Origin: Hyaloperonospora brassicae
Lineage: Eukaryota > Oomycota > Peronosporomycetes > Peronosporales > Peronosporaceae
Direction of reading: 5' to 3'
NCBI GenBank assembly: GCA_947650285.1
Contig: CANTFL010001468.1
Coordinates: 147,756 to 211,755 of the forward strand
Length of the DNA: 64,000 nucleotides
A program made the position numbers and the translations under genes. Of the stretch, positions 34,241 through 47,566 are shown piece after piece (position 1 is the stretch's first letter; each line of letters opens with the position of its first letter). Below the pieces are notes generated by a model. It saw only the letters and a program-made list of their open reading frames with translations. It made no database searches and was not told the DNA's origin.

Positions 34241-36330
34241 GCTTTTAACCTTTACTAAGTACCTTTGATTAGTCGATAAATCATTCTCTGCACGTTCGTG
34301 TCGTGATATTTCGGGACACCAACTCACACTGTAGTCAGCGTGAATATCTTATACTGACACCTTACAAGCGTTCCTTGTCCATCAGATCCGTACCGTATAT
34401 AAAAGCGTGGGTCATAATGCATTGCCCTGCAACGGACTTGAAGCTTAATCCATAATATTTTATTACCGAACAGCGGTCTCTAATTAGAAAGGATCTCTAC
34501 TAGTTATATGTGTCATATGGCAAAAGCATAGTAGAATACTTAGATGTCGAGCTGTAATATTGACATCCGGACTTCAGGTCATTTTGGAGCAGATTGTCAT
34601 ATCAATAGCGTCTGTGATATGCGGTGACTAAGTGCGAATATAATTATAGTGGTATACATTATCAACAGCCTCGTATACCAGACATCTTAGATGCAGTCTC
34701 ATATGGTCAAAAGATTGGCCGACGCAGCGGCAGTGAAACCGCGAAATCATTGTAGAAAAGTGAGAAAATTAGCAAACAATCGTCCATCTAGCTGATTTTA
34801 AATTTTACAGTGTCTTGGACATAGCACGCGTAAAGGTTCGAGGTGTTTCGTTTGCATCTGTTTAATACAGAGTATAATAATGATGGTATCGGCAGGCATA
34901 AACATGTGGATATGATCGCCGGTCTACTGATCCCGGGACTAATTTAATGGATGTAGTGGGTTGGGGGGGGTAAATATTTTAAGATCCAATGTGATCCCGA
35001 CTCTTCTCTGGATTCCATCCATACGGACAATGGGATGTCTACTCCACTTTGCGTATCAAGCCTGTATCACCTTGTGATACCATCAGCGACGCGGGCTGCA
35101 CTATCCTCGGTAAATAGAGTAAATGCTGAACGTAACGGAATGTAGTTTGTTCGGGATGTCGATCACTTTATATAATCATAAGATCTCGTTGCTTCTCTGG
35201 ATGCTCTCGATAAAAGTTATGATGATCTTCGATGATGTCTATTATTCCAATACTCCATAATTGTTACACCAGCCTCCTGACCAATTTAGCCGTCTCGAGA
35301 TCTTAATTAGTAATATGTGGTGCTCATCTGCGTCGTAAGGCTATCTGGGAGGCGGATTATAGGCGTCTCCCTCCAGCTAAAACATTCTTAGTTTTCTTGC
35401 TGACGAACCTGTCCGCGATTCCCTGACTACGATGGGTTGAATATTTATTACTAAAGAGAAGAAAGAATACGTGTTGCTAAAAAAATCCACTATGCAGTAT
35501 GTAAAAATCATTCCAAACATTGTAATTGGGTCTGTCTGTACCTTTTAATCAAAACCTAATCGTCGTTGTGTCCCTATCATCCCCATGATTTATGTGATCT
35601 ACATCCATTTCCAAAAATATCCGGATCACATGTTGGGTAACGATCGAGAACTGCATCGCGGAAGCAAGAATCGCGGAAGACTGGATCGCGGTATTAGATC
35701 AGATTACACCGCATCGCGATCACATATTTCGTCACGATGGAGTACTGGATCTCTACATAGAAATCATATCGCATCGTGGGGTCCGCATTTATTCTGAATT
35801 CTCACATACTATTTATTCCGCAATAACTAGTCACGATTGAGTAATATACGATCAAGGTCTACATTTATTAATCTTGTGGTCGCAATTCCTTCCTCAGTTC
35901 TCGGGTCTTCCCCTCTTACATTTACTATTCTTCTCAAGTATGTGTGACGCCCTCGTAGCGGATCTATTTTTGTGCGATCAATACGTAATTTTATAGCTTA
36001 CGATTCCTCTTCTAAATCGTGGACCTTGGATCGCTATCTTGTATCCACCCCGCCATCGAATTGATTTGTATCAAACGACTTGGGTTTCACTCATACAATC
36101 TATATTCCCTTCCCTTTCCGTCGCATTGTTCTACAATATGATTTTCAATTTGTACATCACCGATCAAACATATTCTCGGAAATTGACATAACACGCGACG
36201 CATTCGTTCAAAATTTTATCTTCTTCTTTTCTCCCTATGATTGGTGCTTTTATAATTTGCATCAAATACGCACATTATCAAAGATCTACTAATTAGGGCT
36301 AACAACAATCCAGCTTTGCAAACCGGAAAA
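34241..36330. other. AT-rich block with a short 15-bp repeat patch
   Basis: 35654-35700 has three units around ATCGCGG at 15-bp spacing and looser copies to about 35780. They are the reverse-complement type of the 17473-17591 array. There is a G-run (GTTGGGGGGGGT) at about 34960-34971. No gene is recognised. Confidence 0.45.
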
Positions 36331-36910
36331 GCGCTAGATTCGCCGACAGTTGTGCGATCCGTCTAGAACGGTGTGCAGGTCATGGGGTGAGTTCAGGCTG
36401 CCGACAACGCTTGCTATAAATATGATGTCCGCTGATGCTGTAGCGCTGTTTGTCAGTGTGTAGACACACTGTGGCTGCTTCATCCATGCTTGAGAGAGAC
36501 TAGACATGCAGACCAAATCTACGCGCACTCGATATTTTCATGCGTCATGTACGTCTTGCCAATGAAGTCGCTTTCGAGACGGGTTGCTCTTGTTGGCTAT
36601 CATGAACAGCAAATGAGATGCCGCAGCGTTCTGCAGAAGTGAGATGTTGTATTGACAACAATCCCATCATCGAAGATCCATCATATGTCAAGCACGTCTT
36701 ACTTGACCTGGTCAATTTGTGCTCCATGCGCACCGCCCGTGACAATGTTGACATTCGACATCATTAGATTTGAATGTCACGGGTTGTTCTCGCGGGCGGG
36801 GTACATTTGTGTGTTGTGTTCAATCCAGGGCTAGTCAGATGTCTGATGCAGCTGAGTTCTACCAAGCCATCATGCGAACGTAGTCACTCGAATACGCAGT
36901 CAGTCTACAG
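36331..36910 (-). repeat. Inverted repeat copy A (partner at 46990-47566)
   Basis: Read on the minus strand this segment is nearly identical to 46990-47566; I saw roughly half a dozen differences in about 577 bp. Both copies share the same short frames (for example a 69-codon frame differing in one residue), none of which I recognise. The partner lies about 10 kb away in opposite orientation. Confidence 0.9.
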
Positions 36911-37379
36911 GGCAACGAGTTTCGCTAGCAGGTCGACTAGCTATTATAGAAAGAATGATTTTGTTTCCATTATATGCCATAGAGTGACTATCATAAGTTT
37001 CAGGGTTTATGTAAATTCAAGACGTCGAGATGATAATCTCATGTCTATATATAATGTCATTTTGGCCTGCGTAATCGACGACTGAGATATGTTTTGTAAC
37101 TACACCGTCACAGCGTCAATATTAAGTGAAAATGGTGACGACGAGTATGAGTGCCGTAGGTGTAACGTCTGTTCAAGAATCGTCACGAACATGTTATCTT
37201 TTTTTGTTATTCGCGTACTTTAACAAGTACTATTTATATTATCTATCGTGTTGGACGTTGGCGTTTCGGATGTAGCCGGGCACTGAGCGTACGCCGGTGA
37301 AGTCTGCTAGGTAGTGCTGATTTAGTCTTAAGGTGAGGTAGATCTAAAAGTTTTTCTTACCATCGTTAAACGTGTGGTT
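36911..37379. other. Gap between repeats, nothing recognised
   Basis: This is AT-rich sequence with short frames only. Confidence 0.4.
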
Positions 37380-38600
37380 GCGGCAGGGGCTGCAGTACTG
37401 AGGTGGATCAGTTTGTGATCGGTAAGCTACTGTGGAGGCTCCTGGCGGAGGGGGGGGGCGAAATACGTCTGGCCACGCGTCCGAATACAAGGTTTTTGTT
37501 ATTCATTCGTTTGTTTCTAATAGGTTATGAGCCCAATCCTCACCTCAAGTTATCACCCCAAGGATCCACCAGTGCAACGGATGCTCCGCCGGTGAAGGCG
37601 CGTCAGGCATAAGTAGGCGCCGAAGGTCCCGTCTGAAGATTGACGAAGACGGCGCACGTGCTGACGACAAGAGAGAAGCGCAAGATGGAAGACGCGAAGA
37701 TGAATTGGCTGTGCAATTGCTACACAAGAAGTCGGGGAGTTGGTGGCGGAGGAATATGCTAGAGGGAATTAAAGAAGAAGGAGGCTCTTATCAAGGTGAC
37801 CGGATGTTATTTGTGGCGCGAAAGGTCCGCACGCAAGGGATTCGAGAGGTTTCGCAAGACTGCAAGATACGACCAATACACTAGATCTCAAGATCGGCTG
37901 GCCCGGGGGAGCGCAGGAGTCGCTCGACAACAAGACGTCAAACGACCGCAAAAAGCTCTCGCGAAAGGGTGCTCAGCGTCAGGGGAGTCGCAGTCATGAT
38001 TTCTGGAGAGAATCGACAGGCCGATAACTTGGACGTCGAAGGGTAGTGTTGGAAGTGGAGACGTCATAGCGGAAACTCTTATCCGGGGCGACGCCCCGGC
38101 TGCCAGGTTTGGTAGTTCTAATGGGTGATTTGTGTGGGTAAACTAATTTGAGAAGGTTATTAGTCGTTGAGAACAGGATAGATAAAGATCTCACTTTTCG
38201 ATTGATAAAGCCACTGACGAGCGCCCCCCGGCAGGGGGGGGCTGAAATGCGTATGGCGCGCGTTTTATTATAGAGTTTATTAATTATACTTAATTTATTT
38301 CCTACATGTCGAGTACTGAGAGATTTAGTCCGTGGATTCCTTCGGAGTACCCGGGGTACTCCGCGAGTACGCTGGGCTCGTAGTATTTGAGGAACCACAC
38401 CCCTCATTACACTATGGAGCTTTTCGGCCTACTGGGGCTTCCAGTCCACCCAACTATCCTTACCCGGGGTGCGGGTTGGTAGGGCGGCCATCTCATTAAA
38501 TGGTTGCTCGTCGACATATCGGCCTACCTCCGGCCTCGGTAATCAAACCTACCCCTAGGGTGTCGATCCAGGAACCTCCCGATCCCAGATTCGGTGCTCT
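37380..38600 (+). other. GC-richer relic with broken basic coding sequence
   Basis: This 1.2-kb island is visibly richer in GC than both flanks. Frames on the plus strand carry a basic, helix-prone sequence (YLWRERSARKGFERFRKT, ARYDQYTRSQDRLARGSAGV) reached after stops and frameshifts, resembling the gag-like or basic region of a retroelement, but no RT, protease or transposase is present to prove it. G-runs (GAGGGGGGGG near 37449 and CAGGGGGGGG near 38233) flank the island. The two stretches GTACCCCGG-like near 38350 and 38465 are unremarkable. Confidence 0.3.
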
Positions 38601-41600
38601 GTCGAGTACTGAGCACGTACATTTCGAAAGTGAGACGTGTGATCCACAAATATGGTTACATATTTACCACAATTGACGTATATTCTTACGCTTTCCTGCT
38701 TCCAAAACGATTTTACCACCGTCTGCCATATTACTTCAGTGTGGAGTGCTAGGCTACTGAAATTTTCGTCCATAGAAGGCTTCTCCGCTATTTATTCGTC
38801 GACTCCGATCCCCGAGCCAACGCGTTTGTCCGAGAGGCTTCATGTTTCCTTCAATAAAGCTGAAAAGCGATGCTTTTTCCATAAATACCTCTCACATTGC
38901 AATATAATCAGCTATTGACATGGTAGTACCCGTCCGCCGATAAGACACACCACTTTATCTATCCTTTTGATACGGCGTAATTCATTCATTCCGAGGCGAC
39001 GAGCCTGGCGAAAACTTGAATCAATCATTTTCTGATTTTGCGCAGGCTTGCCCAAATGAAGCGTTCCAACAACTAGATCTTCGATTAACAAAGCCGATCA
39101 ATTTGAATTCGCTGCAACGTCGATCCTTGTACGCATACCATTCGTCAAGGCGCACGTGCAGTCGCGAGCGCTTTCCGCCACCCCTTGTGCATCAAAACGT
39201 TCCTTGCTTCATAACTTTAACCGGAAGTAGACGAAGCTTGTCAAATAAGAATATTGACGGATAAAGATACACAGTATCATTAATGATTGACGTCATTTTA
39301 CCGAGATGACAATATTTTGCTTGTCAAGGTATCAGGTGTAGATTGGACCTTCCACCACATTGTTCATTACATGAACCGAAACACTTTGCTACAAACAATG
39401 ACTCGGACCACACGTAGCGTTAATTGGATATTAAATATTGTGTACCATGCTGAAATATTCAGCGGCGAAGGATACATAGGTCATGCGAACGATGGCGAAC
39501 CACAAATCTGAGTTGAGTCGGGCTACCGCGTTTCATTTCATTGATTATATATGCTATCGCACGAGTAGTGATACGTTAGAGCTCTTTCTTTCATATATCA
39601 ACGCAAACAGATGCCATAAGAGGTACGACGAGGCTCGCGAGAATGCGGATGACTATGCAGTCGATATGGACTGCGAGGTCAAATACAATAAGCAAAAGCC
39701 TCACTGATCCGTCTCGCGTTCGATCGCATTGTGCTAGACCCCCCACAGATTTCTACGAGATACTGCCCTTGTAGCGACCGATGCCATATTTTCATACGTT
39801 TGGTTTTCTATACGCGAGAACTGGTACTGGTTCATTTAGTATTCCGGATGAGATATACGTAGATCACTTGCCTCTCATCCATCCGGATGTGGACGTAGCA
39901 CATAGGGCTACTCACTACGCGGTATATGACAAAGACGTCAGTACATGTATCGACGTTGGCCCACGATTTGGGTGTTCCGTTGAAAACGAGTGTCGTTGTA
40001 AGTTCGATCGTGCGGGAAGCGCGCTGGACGATGACCATAAATGCCGCCGTTAAATTGAGATTCGTACTGTAAATACATTGACCGACATATTCAGCATTTG
40101 CGAATCTATTTGACAGGAAGGATCGCAAGTTAAAAGTGAGTAAAGGTTTAGCACAGTATAAATGGCAGAAACCATTACCACAGTGATATCGACTGCTTCT
40201 TTACCTATTGCGAACGTGACCCCATGAGCTTTTCAGGCCATGACGTCGATGATCAACCTTCAAGTCTGCACACGTTCAAGATTCTTAGCGAGGCATACCA
40301 CAATTATCACAGTGCATCATCTGAGTTTTGGTTTGTCGCCCTGGATCATATTTTCCTAACTATGGTGCTCAGCTTATTTTCGTTCAGCAGGTTCAAATTG
40401 GCGCCGTCGGATATTTCGCTCGGAAGGAAACTTTATCTTAAGCTTACGTTGCTGTAAGTGCAACCTGGAAAGTAGCGCGATGCAATTGGTTCGTCCTAGA
40501 ATAAAGTAGCAAATAAAAATAAAAATTAATCAATAAATTGGACATTTAACCCGATAGAGGATGCAGCGCTTCATATCGGCATTCGCCGATGCTAAGGTGC
40601 CATACGCAATAATGAACAAATAAATGTATGTCTGTTTATAAGTGGTCGAATGGGCAAAACAGCAATATCACTTCTAAATTACAGTTGATGAATGTAAAGC
40701 TGAGTTCGATAATATTAACTTACTAGCCCTTTCCCATGTATGGTAGTGTAAGTGAGTCACTCATTATTTTGAGATGTAAAAAGCTACGTATGATCTGTGA
40801 AAGAAGCCGCTATGGTATACAATTGCCTGATTCGTGTGCGCATTAGAATGCTCCTTTACAAAGCAGACTTTCCAAATGTTAAGACATGTATGAATCATGA
40901 CCTGCTCCTAATTTATGATTGCATTAGAATTGACGAAAAATATTAATTGGCGGGTCGATAAAAAAGGTGCATTACAAGTAAATCAGATCAGTTTATACGA
41001 TCAACAAGTTTTAATAGAATGAAATTACCCCTGACGTTAATGGAGCAATTCTGAATGTATACGCGAGCACCTGTAGGTTTTACATTATTTGTTATGCTGT
41101 TCCGAATATATTACTACTTCAAACATACTTTTCTATCCCTCCTTGGCATGTTTGTCATGACACCAGTTCTTTTTATTCCCTATTTGTAGAGATATGCATC
41201 GTTTCGTCAGTGGCTTACCATCCACTACAATATCTTGTAGAATGAGAAACATGTGCCTTCTTCTCAATATAATATGTTCATATACGGTCTAAAACACCTT
41301 TCTCATCCGTATATATGGACGGCATGATACCGGCCCGACGAAATCCCGTCTAGAACCAAATTCCTACTATCAATATATTTATAGCTCTATATATGGCATC
41401 TCCGGGTTTAGGCGAAATCAGTAAGTATTGTCAGGACAGATCATAGTCTTGACAAATACATATCTTAGATGCTCGTGTCAATTATGTGCTTACAGCATTT
41501 AATGCTGATTGAATCATATTAACAAATCGATTGCCTTACTTCAAGTACAGAATATTATCAAAATCATAGACTTGTCACCTATATATTCGCTTCAACTTGA

Positions 41601-44283
41601 TTTGACAGCATAAAATATGTATTTCTCACTTCAAATTAAAAGGAATTCGGCGTACTAAATATTAATATACCATAAGATACAATCATATAAGATAGTGGGG
41701 GAGCTTCGACTTCGTCGCCGAGATCAACAAACATTATAAACAACTTTACTTTTGTGTCACTTAGGCTTCAACAAATTGTCGTCAATTTTGAGTAGACGTT
41801 TATTTATTGGCTCGGCAACAATAGAATTTGCTCGTATCTTTTGACATCTCACACCGTAGAGAAGAGATGACACACAATACGTTACGTGATGGTTTTAAGT
41901 TGATGCTCGAGGACGAGAAAAAATGTGAGATGCGACAGTCGCATTCCCTGAGATAACTTGAACGATCTATATGCTCAGGTGAATGTAAGTTGTTCGAATG
42001 TGAAAATGTAGAAGTAACGGCCAATTGTAGGAGACCAAACAAATGTTACATGTATTGCATACGAAAAAAACGTTTCGTAAAAGACACAATGTTGTAAGTG
42101 CAACAGCAAGAATTGGGTATCGAGCAGGTGACAGATATAATATATACACACATCTGCCTTTCAACATCTACTAGAATGAATCTGCAAAGGAACCCTTAAT
42201 TTTTCGCATATGGTACGGCATAGGGCCATGCTTCATAAGCATTGTAGCTCCTTTTCAGCCGCGTCAAGTTTGCGTAAAATTGTCACGTATATTGTGGCAT
42301 TTTGCTCGGTCCTCTGTAGCGAACAAGTTGGTATATACGTAATATTACTATAGGGTAGAACGTGTTTGTTCTATCACCTTTCATTTTAGATCCCTGAAAT
42401 GGATACAGCCCTGCACTTGCATTAAAATCTATCGCCATTCACCATTCACATTGTGAATGGTTACGTAATCGTGTGTAGGATGATGAGTTATGCCATAAGA
42501 AAAAGGGAATCACATATACGAGCAACACCATACTTTATTCGCTTTGATGCTGAAATGCATTAGTAAAGCCATCGTACTCGTTTACGATTTTGCGGGGATA
42601 TCCAGATATACAAATCTAACGCCAACTAGATTTATAAAGTAATTTCATTTACATAAGTAATATACAAAACGGATATTTGGATGTAAACATTCTGCGCACC
42701 ACTCATTGCGCGCGTATGCCGATCGTGAAATTTTTGCGTGCAGTGGAGTATGTTAGCCGCTGGGCAGTGCGATGTCAAATGACGCTGAACTTTGTCTTCA
42801 TGATGTGTTCTATCGATTTGACTCTATAGTTTAATTTTACTGACTATCATTCGCTTAGATATCGTTGTTGGTATGATGAAACGAATAATGTGTCATATAA
42901 TCGCTAATACGAAGACAATACATCCTATCAGTGAAAACAAATATGCTTCACAAGACGATTGCGCCAACGATTTATGATGTACGATCAGATATATGCGTGG
43001 CTGGTGTCGTTCGTATTCATTTTAATCACTCTTCTTCGTTCCTTTATCTTTCATTGATTAAAATCATGTCAATTATTTTGTACTCGACGGTTTCTATGCA
43101 ATAAGAAAATGTATGTAGCGCTTCGGACGCAGCCTTAAAGCCTTTTTAAGACTCCAGTGTACGGTTACGTGTGTTCTATCTCTTTATATACATATGCTAA
43201 TTCTACATTATAGTTTGCGTAGCTACCGCCTAGGCGGATATGATAAACGCAATTTAAATGGACATCGCATGTGTTAACATGAAGCAAACGCAATGCTATA
43301 CAAAATGTCGAAATAATTATGAAAGGGCTACATGAGGCAAAAAGACGAGATGAACTACCGCATGTATGGTAGTTACATCAATATTCTATTAAAGGCACTT
43401 ATACTGATGCTTGTAGACATGTTATTTGGGAGGCAAGTTGACCTAGCGCGCATTGCTTACAAAGGTATTACAAATTAAGCTATTGTACAAAACTGTACAT
43501 ACGAGTGCAATATTTGTGTTTGTAGGAGTAAGAACAGTATGTACCGATTAAGAAGGCTCGTTGGTACGTAGGTACTCTATTTTTACAGCGATAATATCGC
43601 ACAACACCGTGATACTTTTCCTTTTGCATTACTCACAGCCGGTCTAGACGACACAAGAAAAATGCATATACTTTCGTCAAAGCTATGTAGATCCTGCGGT
43701 GAAACAATTTACGTCTCACCAAGTATAACAGCATAAAATTCAGTTACTGATGGACACATTGGACTATTTGGATGCCCCCGAATCGTCAAAAGTGATCAAT
43801 ATCATTCAAATCACCATGACATCTGAGTGAATGTCAGCGCCATGGTCGATATGGTCGCACGTGGCTCTATGCATGTGTGTAAAACAAGTAAAGTATACGT
43901 CGCTGGTCCATATTTTTGCATGATTCTGTGAATTTTGTTATATCGTTACCGGATGGTGCAACATGTTTATCTTGCGAGTGTTTGGTGCATCCATCTATTT
44001 TCCCCATCGTGTTTTTGATATAATTCTTCAGAAATCTAGTTACATTGTATATTATCATAGCATTTTTTAAATTTTCTCATTTTCATTGTATCTTATATAT
44101 GTCGTGACGATTGAATGATTTTGCATCTTGTACAAACTTCAGTGCCATGCGAGGGGCTCACCCCATTCACCAAGAGATTCGGCATCATTGACGACGCACA
44201 CCACTATGGTCTCAAGCTCCAACTTTACGAGCTTCGCACGCACAAGCGATCTCTTCCGGGCCAAAGTAGTGCGCATGTCGTAC
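38601..44283. other. AT-rich gene-free block
   Basis: No frame resembles a known protein. The only repeat link found is a 19-bp exact match (CACCACTCATTGCGCGCGT, 42697-42715) to the Gypsy LTR interior (6137-6155 and the same motif in the solo LTR), suggesting very old LTR debris. Confidence 0.5.
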
Positions 44284-44530
44284 TTAGGACAAGTCTTGTG
44301 AACAGTATACCACACGATGGCTTCGGCACGCCCATCCATTTTCCATTAATTGATCCTCTTTTGGTGTTGCTCGCGTGACTTGTAGCACGTGCAGTGCGTT
44401 GAGGTTGCGGCGGCCGTCGTAGCCGCCATACACGATCAGATCGTGTGGCGACACGGCTGTGATTGAGTGGACCTTGACGGCAAGTGCAGGGTCCGTCGTC
44501 GTGGGTGTAATTGAGGGACGCAGCGCCTTT
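44284..44530 (-). pseudogene. Kelch-repeat fragment
   Basis: Between two stops the minus strand encodes VHSITAVSPHDLIVYGGYDG followed by RRNLNALHVLQV. This is one Kelch blade (the GG doublet and the hydrophobic L-hydrophobic-V strand after it). Kelch blades form beta-propellers for protein binding; a single blade bounded by stops cannot fold as a propeller, so this is a relic. No neighbouring blades were recognised. Confidence 0.45.
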
Positions 44531-45389
44531 CACCGCAGCATTGTGGAAGCTCTTGGGTCCAGTGTGTTGGTGGTGGTGATTACTACGGGGTAATTATTGA
44601 TCTAATGATGTCCGTAGTGTGCATTGGTTCAGGATCCACAATGCGCCCGGTGGCTTGAAGCTGTGTGTATCGTTGTATATGTTTGTTTAATTGACCAGCT
44701 CTTTGCAGCTTGCGCATCGACTTGAGGACATTCGCGCTCCGCGCGCTTGTATGTTGTCTACGCCAAGAAACGACAGTAAATGCATCTCGGAGACACCGCC
44801 GATCTCCAACACAGCGTCACGATACTGCGAAGATTTCTCGTCAAGCACGAAGCTGACAGCAAGAAAAAGCTTCATGTACGCGGCAACCAGTTTGCCGGTG
44901 GATCTCGTGTGCTTGCTGGAGCTATCGGACTCATCTCAGACATGGAGTTCCTGAGCATACCAGGAGAATTATACGTCTTTCAGGTTTGTTGCTGCACTCG
45001 TTTGGCTTCGTTTTGCTGATTTTCATCGCTTGTATCCTCACTTCTTTCGTGTGTAGCTTTCGTCTGTACCTTGTTGTGTACTTTAGATTCCAGCATCAAA
45101 ATTCGAGAGAATATCTTGTGGTTCAGCTGAATTAATTGTTCAATCAAGGTGGCTTGATTAGGGAAAATCGGCTGTTTCGTTACATTGCTCGAGCTGGCTT
45201 GAGCCTCGATGAGATTTGGTTGCAGACATGTTTTCGTGTTGCAGACTAGATGCGATGACTGAGCTAGAAGATCGTTGATGGAATGACCTTGTCGGTTGAG
45301 GCACGCTTTCGAAAGTGTGACTACAAGTCGTCTTTCTTGATACGCTTACAAGAATATAATAATGAAGCAACATGTAAGTAATAAGAATT
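44531..45389. other. Unassigned, several overlapping short frames
   Basis: 44690-45010 has competing open frames on both strands with protein-like composition (plus: HVRGNQFAGGSRVLAGAIGL; minus: LEIGGVSEMHLLSFLGVDN). I cannot decide which, if either, was coding. Confidence 0.3.
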
Positions 45390-46640
45390 TCAAGCACCAT
45401 TTCGTTCTTGTTTTACTGTGGAGTCGTTAGGGCCGTGAGACGCGTTGAAGAGCGCTGCCGCAATAGCCTGTAACTTTGTCTGAGTATCGGAATCGAAGGC
45501 ATTGAGCAATAGAAGCGAGACGACTATGTCAGGGTGTCGCTCACCTAATACCTGAGCAACCTTATGGCCTTCGGACGGTGTATCGAAGACATACGCAAAG
45601 GGCTTGTTCGTCAATGTCATGTTCTACGCCCCTCGGTCGAAGATCCACTATAGACACAATCCAGCCCCGTTTGCATGCTGCTCCCCTTTAAGCCGAAAAG
45701 AGCGAAATATCAAGCGCTCGGATACGCCTGCTTTTACCGCGACCTGATCAAGAACACGGTTGAAGTAGCTGTGCACACCAGGGAAGTTTTCTGGACTGTT
45801 TCCTTCTTTTCAGCGGCGGAAGACGTATCCTGCGAAGACACCACGACCTCTGGGTGATCAATCAAATCGAAGAGCGGAGTTGCCGGAACCAACGTGGACT
45901 GCGAAACAGCAGACTGCGCACGAAGTTGGCTCAGCACTGAAAGACTAGGCGATGAGTGGGTTAAAAGGGCAAGTGCAATGGCAAGCAGAGGACACGTGGC
46001 GAAGTCTTCGTCAGGGAAGAGCAACAGACCTTGCTCTTTAGCAGTCTTGATGCGGATAAAACGGACAAGAGATATGGCGCCCGAGTCAATAGACAGGTTT
46101 GCCTTCCGCAGCATTGCGAGGTCCGATGCTCGACTGAAGAGGAGTTAAAGCAGACACAACAGCGCCACATATTCTTAGTCAGCACCTGTTACCGCAGTGG
46201 AATACAAGTACTCCATCATTTTCTAAAGAGTCGACTTTGTGCACGCTGGGGCCTTGTTCACAAACGATCCTGACTTACGCTTTATGCAATGTCATTCTAG
46301 CGTCTGTCTCTTATTGAGCAGGATCTTGTCGACAGCTGCTCGATGCTGTGGAACCTGTTCCGACAACCTGTTCTTGGCATGTCGAAAGTTTTGTATGACT
46401 GAGTGTCGAGCTAAAAGATGTCCCTTTCGGACCTCCTTGAAGGCGAGATACATGCCGAACTTGTCCACCACAGCATCTAAGACGAGAGTTGCTCTCTCGC
46501 GCTGCATGCACTGCTGCAGGTAGTCCCAACTAACATCTTACTCCGTGAGGAGCTACAAAAACGAGCGTGCTGCGTTCTCGAGAGCACGCCTCGTGTTGGT
46601 AGGTGCGAGGTTGCAGATGTCGGAGCTTGGGAGCGACTCA
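45390..46640 (-). pseudogene. Tyrosine recombinase-like protein (oomycete family, Crypton-like), broken
   Basis: From the recombinase N-terminal helices (QQCMQRERATLVLDAVVDKFG, ARHSVIQNFRHAKNRL) the minus strand runs to RASDLAMLRKANLSID, then VRFIRIKTAKEQGLLLFPDE with CPLLAIALAL. The catalytic part follows: RSFRLKGEQHANG (catalytic Arg box), WIFDRGA and NKPFAYVFDTP (candidate nucleophile Tyr). Proteins of this layout recur in oomycete genomes as tyrosine-recombinase mobile genes. Several stops (near 46545, 46190, 45665 and 45630) and frame changes break it. The Crypton assignment rests on the recombinase type and host group, not on recognised element ends. Confidence 0.65.
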
Positions 46641-46989
46641 TCTTTCGTCGTATATACCTGAAATGTTGGGGCTTGGGTGTTAGTTATTTAATATATAACT
46701 ATCTTAGTGTTTGTACTGCGACATCAATATCAACACTGCCCCATCCGACCCAATACGTCGGAGGAATGGCTGTGAGAGCTTCACTTGTCAATCTACTCTA
46801 TGATTGGTCCTAAACATTGTATCAGTTCGATTTGACTTGCTAATACAAATTTTAATATCACCATCACGCCCATCCTATTGGGTCAGTAAATACAATGCGT
46901 AATTCAAGTGCGGTCGGAGATTTAATGTTATTCATCCATATGTGATGACTTCACCGCACATCAATCTGCCAGCAGAACCTGTTACCTGC
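46641..46989. other. Short gap, nothing recognised
   Basis: This is AT-rich sequence between the recombinase relic and the inverted repeat copy B. Confidence 0.4.
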
Positions 46990-47566
46990 TGACTGACTGC
47001 GTATTCGAGTGACTACGTTCGCATGATGGCTTGGTAGAACTCAGCTGCATCAGACATCTGACTAGCCCTGGATTGAACACAACACACAAATGTACCCCGC
47101 CCGCGAGAACAACCCGTGACACTCAAATCTAATGATGTCGAATGTCAACATTGTCACGGGCGGTGCGCATGGAGCACAAATTGACCAGATCAAGTAAGAC
47201 GTGCTTGACATATGATGGATCTTCGATGATGGGATTGTTGTCAATACAACATCTCACTTCTGCAGAACGCTGCGGCATCTCATTTGCTGTTCATGATAGC
47301 CAACAAGAGCAACCCGTCTCGAAAGCGACTTCATTGGCAAGACGTTCATGACGCATGAAAATATCGAGTGCGCGTAGATTTGGTCTGCATGTCTAGTCTC
47401 TCTCAAGCATGGATGAAGCAGCCACAGTGTGTCTACACACTGACAAACAGCGCTCCAGCATCAGCGGACATCATATTTATAGCAAGCGTTGTCGGCAGCC
47501 TGAACTCACCCCATGACCTGCACACCGTTCTAGACGGATCACACAACTGTCGGTGTATCTAGCGAC
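46990..47566 (+). repeat. Inverted repeat copy B (partner at 36331-36910)
   Basis: It is the plus-strand counterpart of copy A. Homology starts at about TGACTGACTGCGTATTCGAG and ends at about AACTGTCGG followed by ATCTAGCG. Downstream (47567-48066) a few open frames continue with no partner at copy A and no known family. Confidence 0.9.

Noticed and set aside
44139..44378. Short frames on both strands beside the Kelch fragment
   Set aside because: They overlap the Kelch frame out of phase and have no domain.
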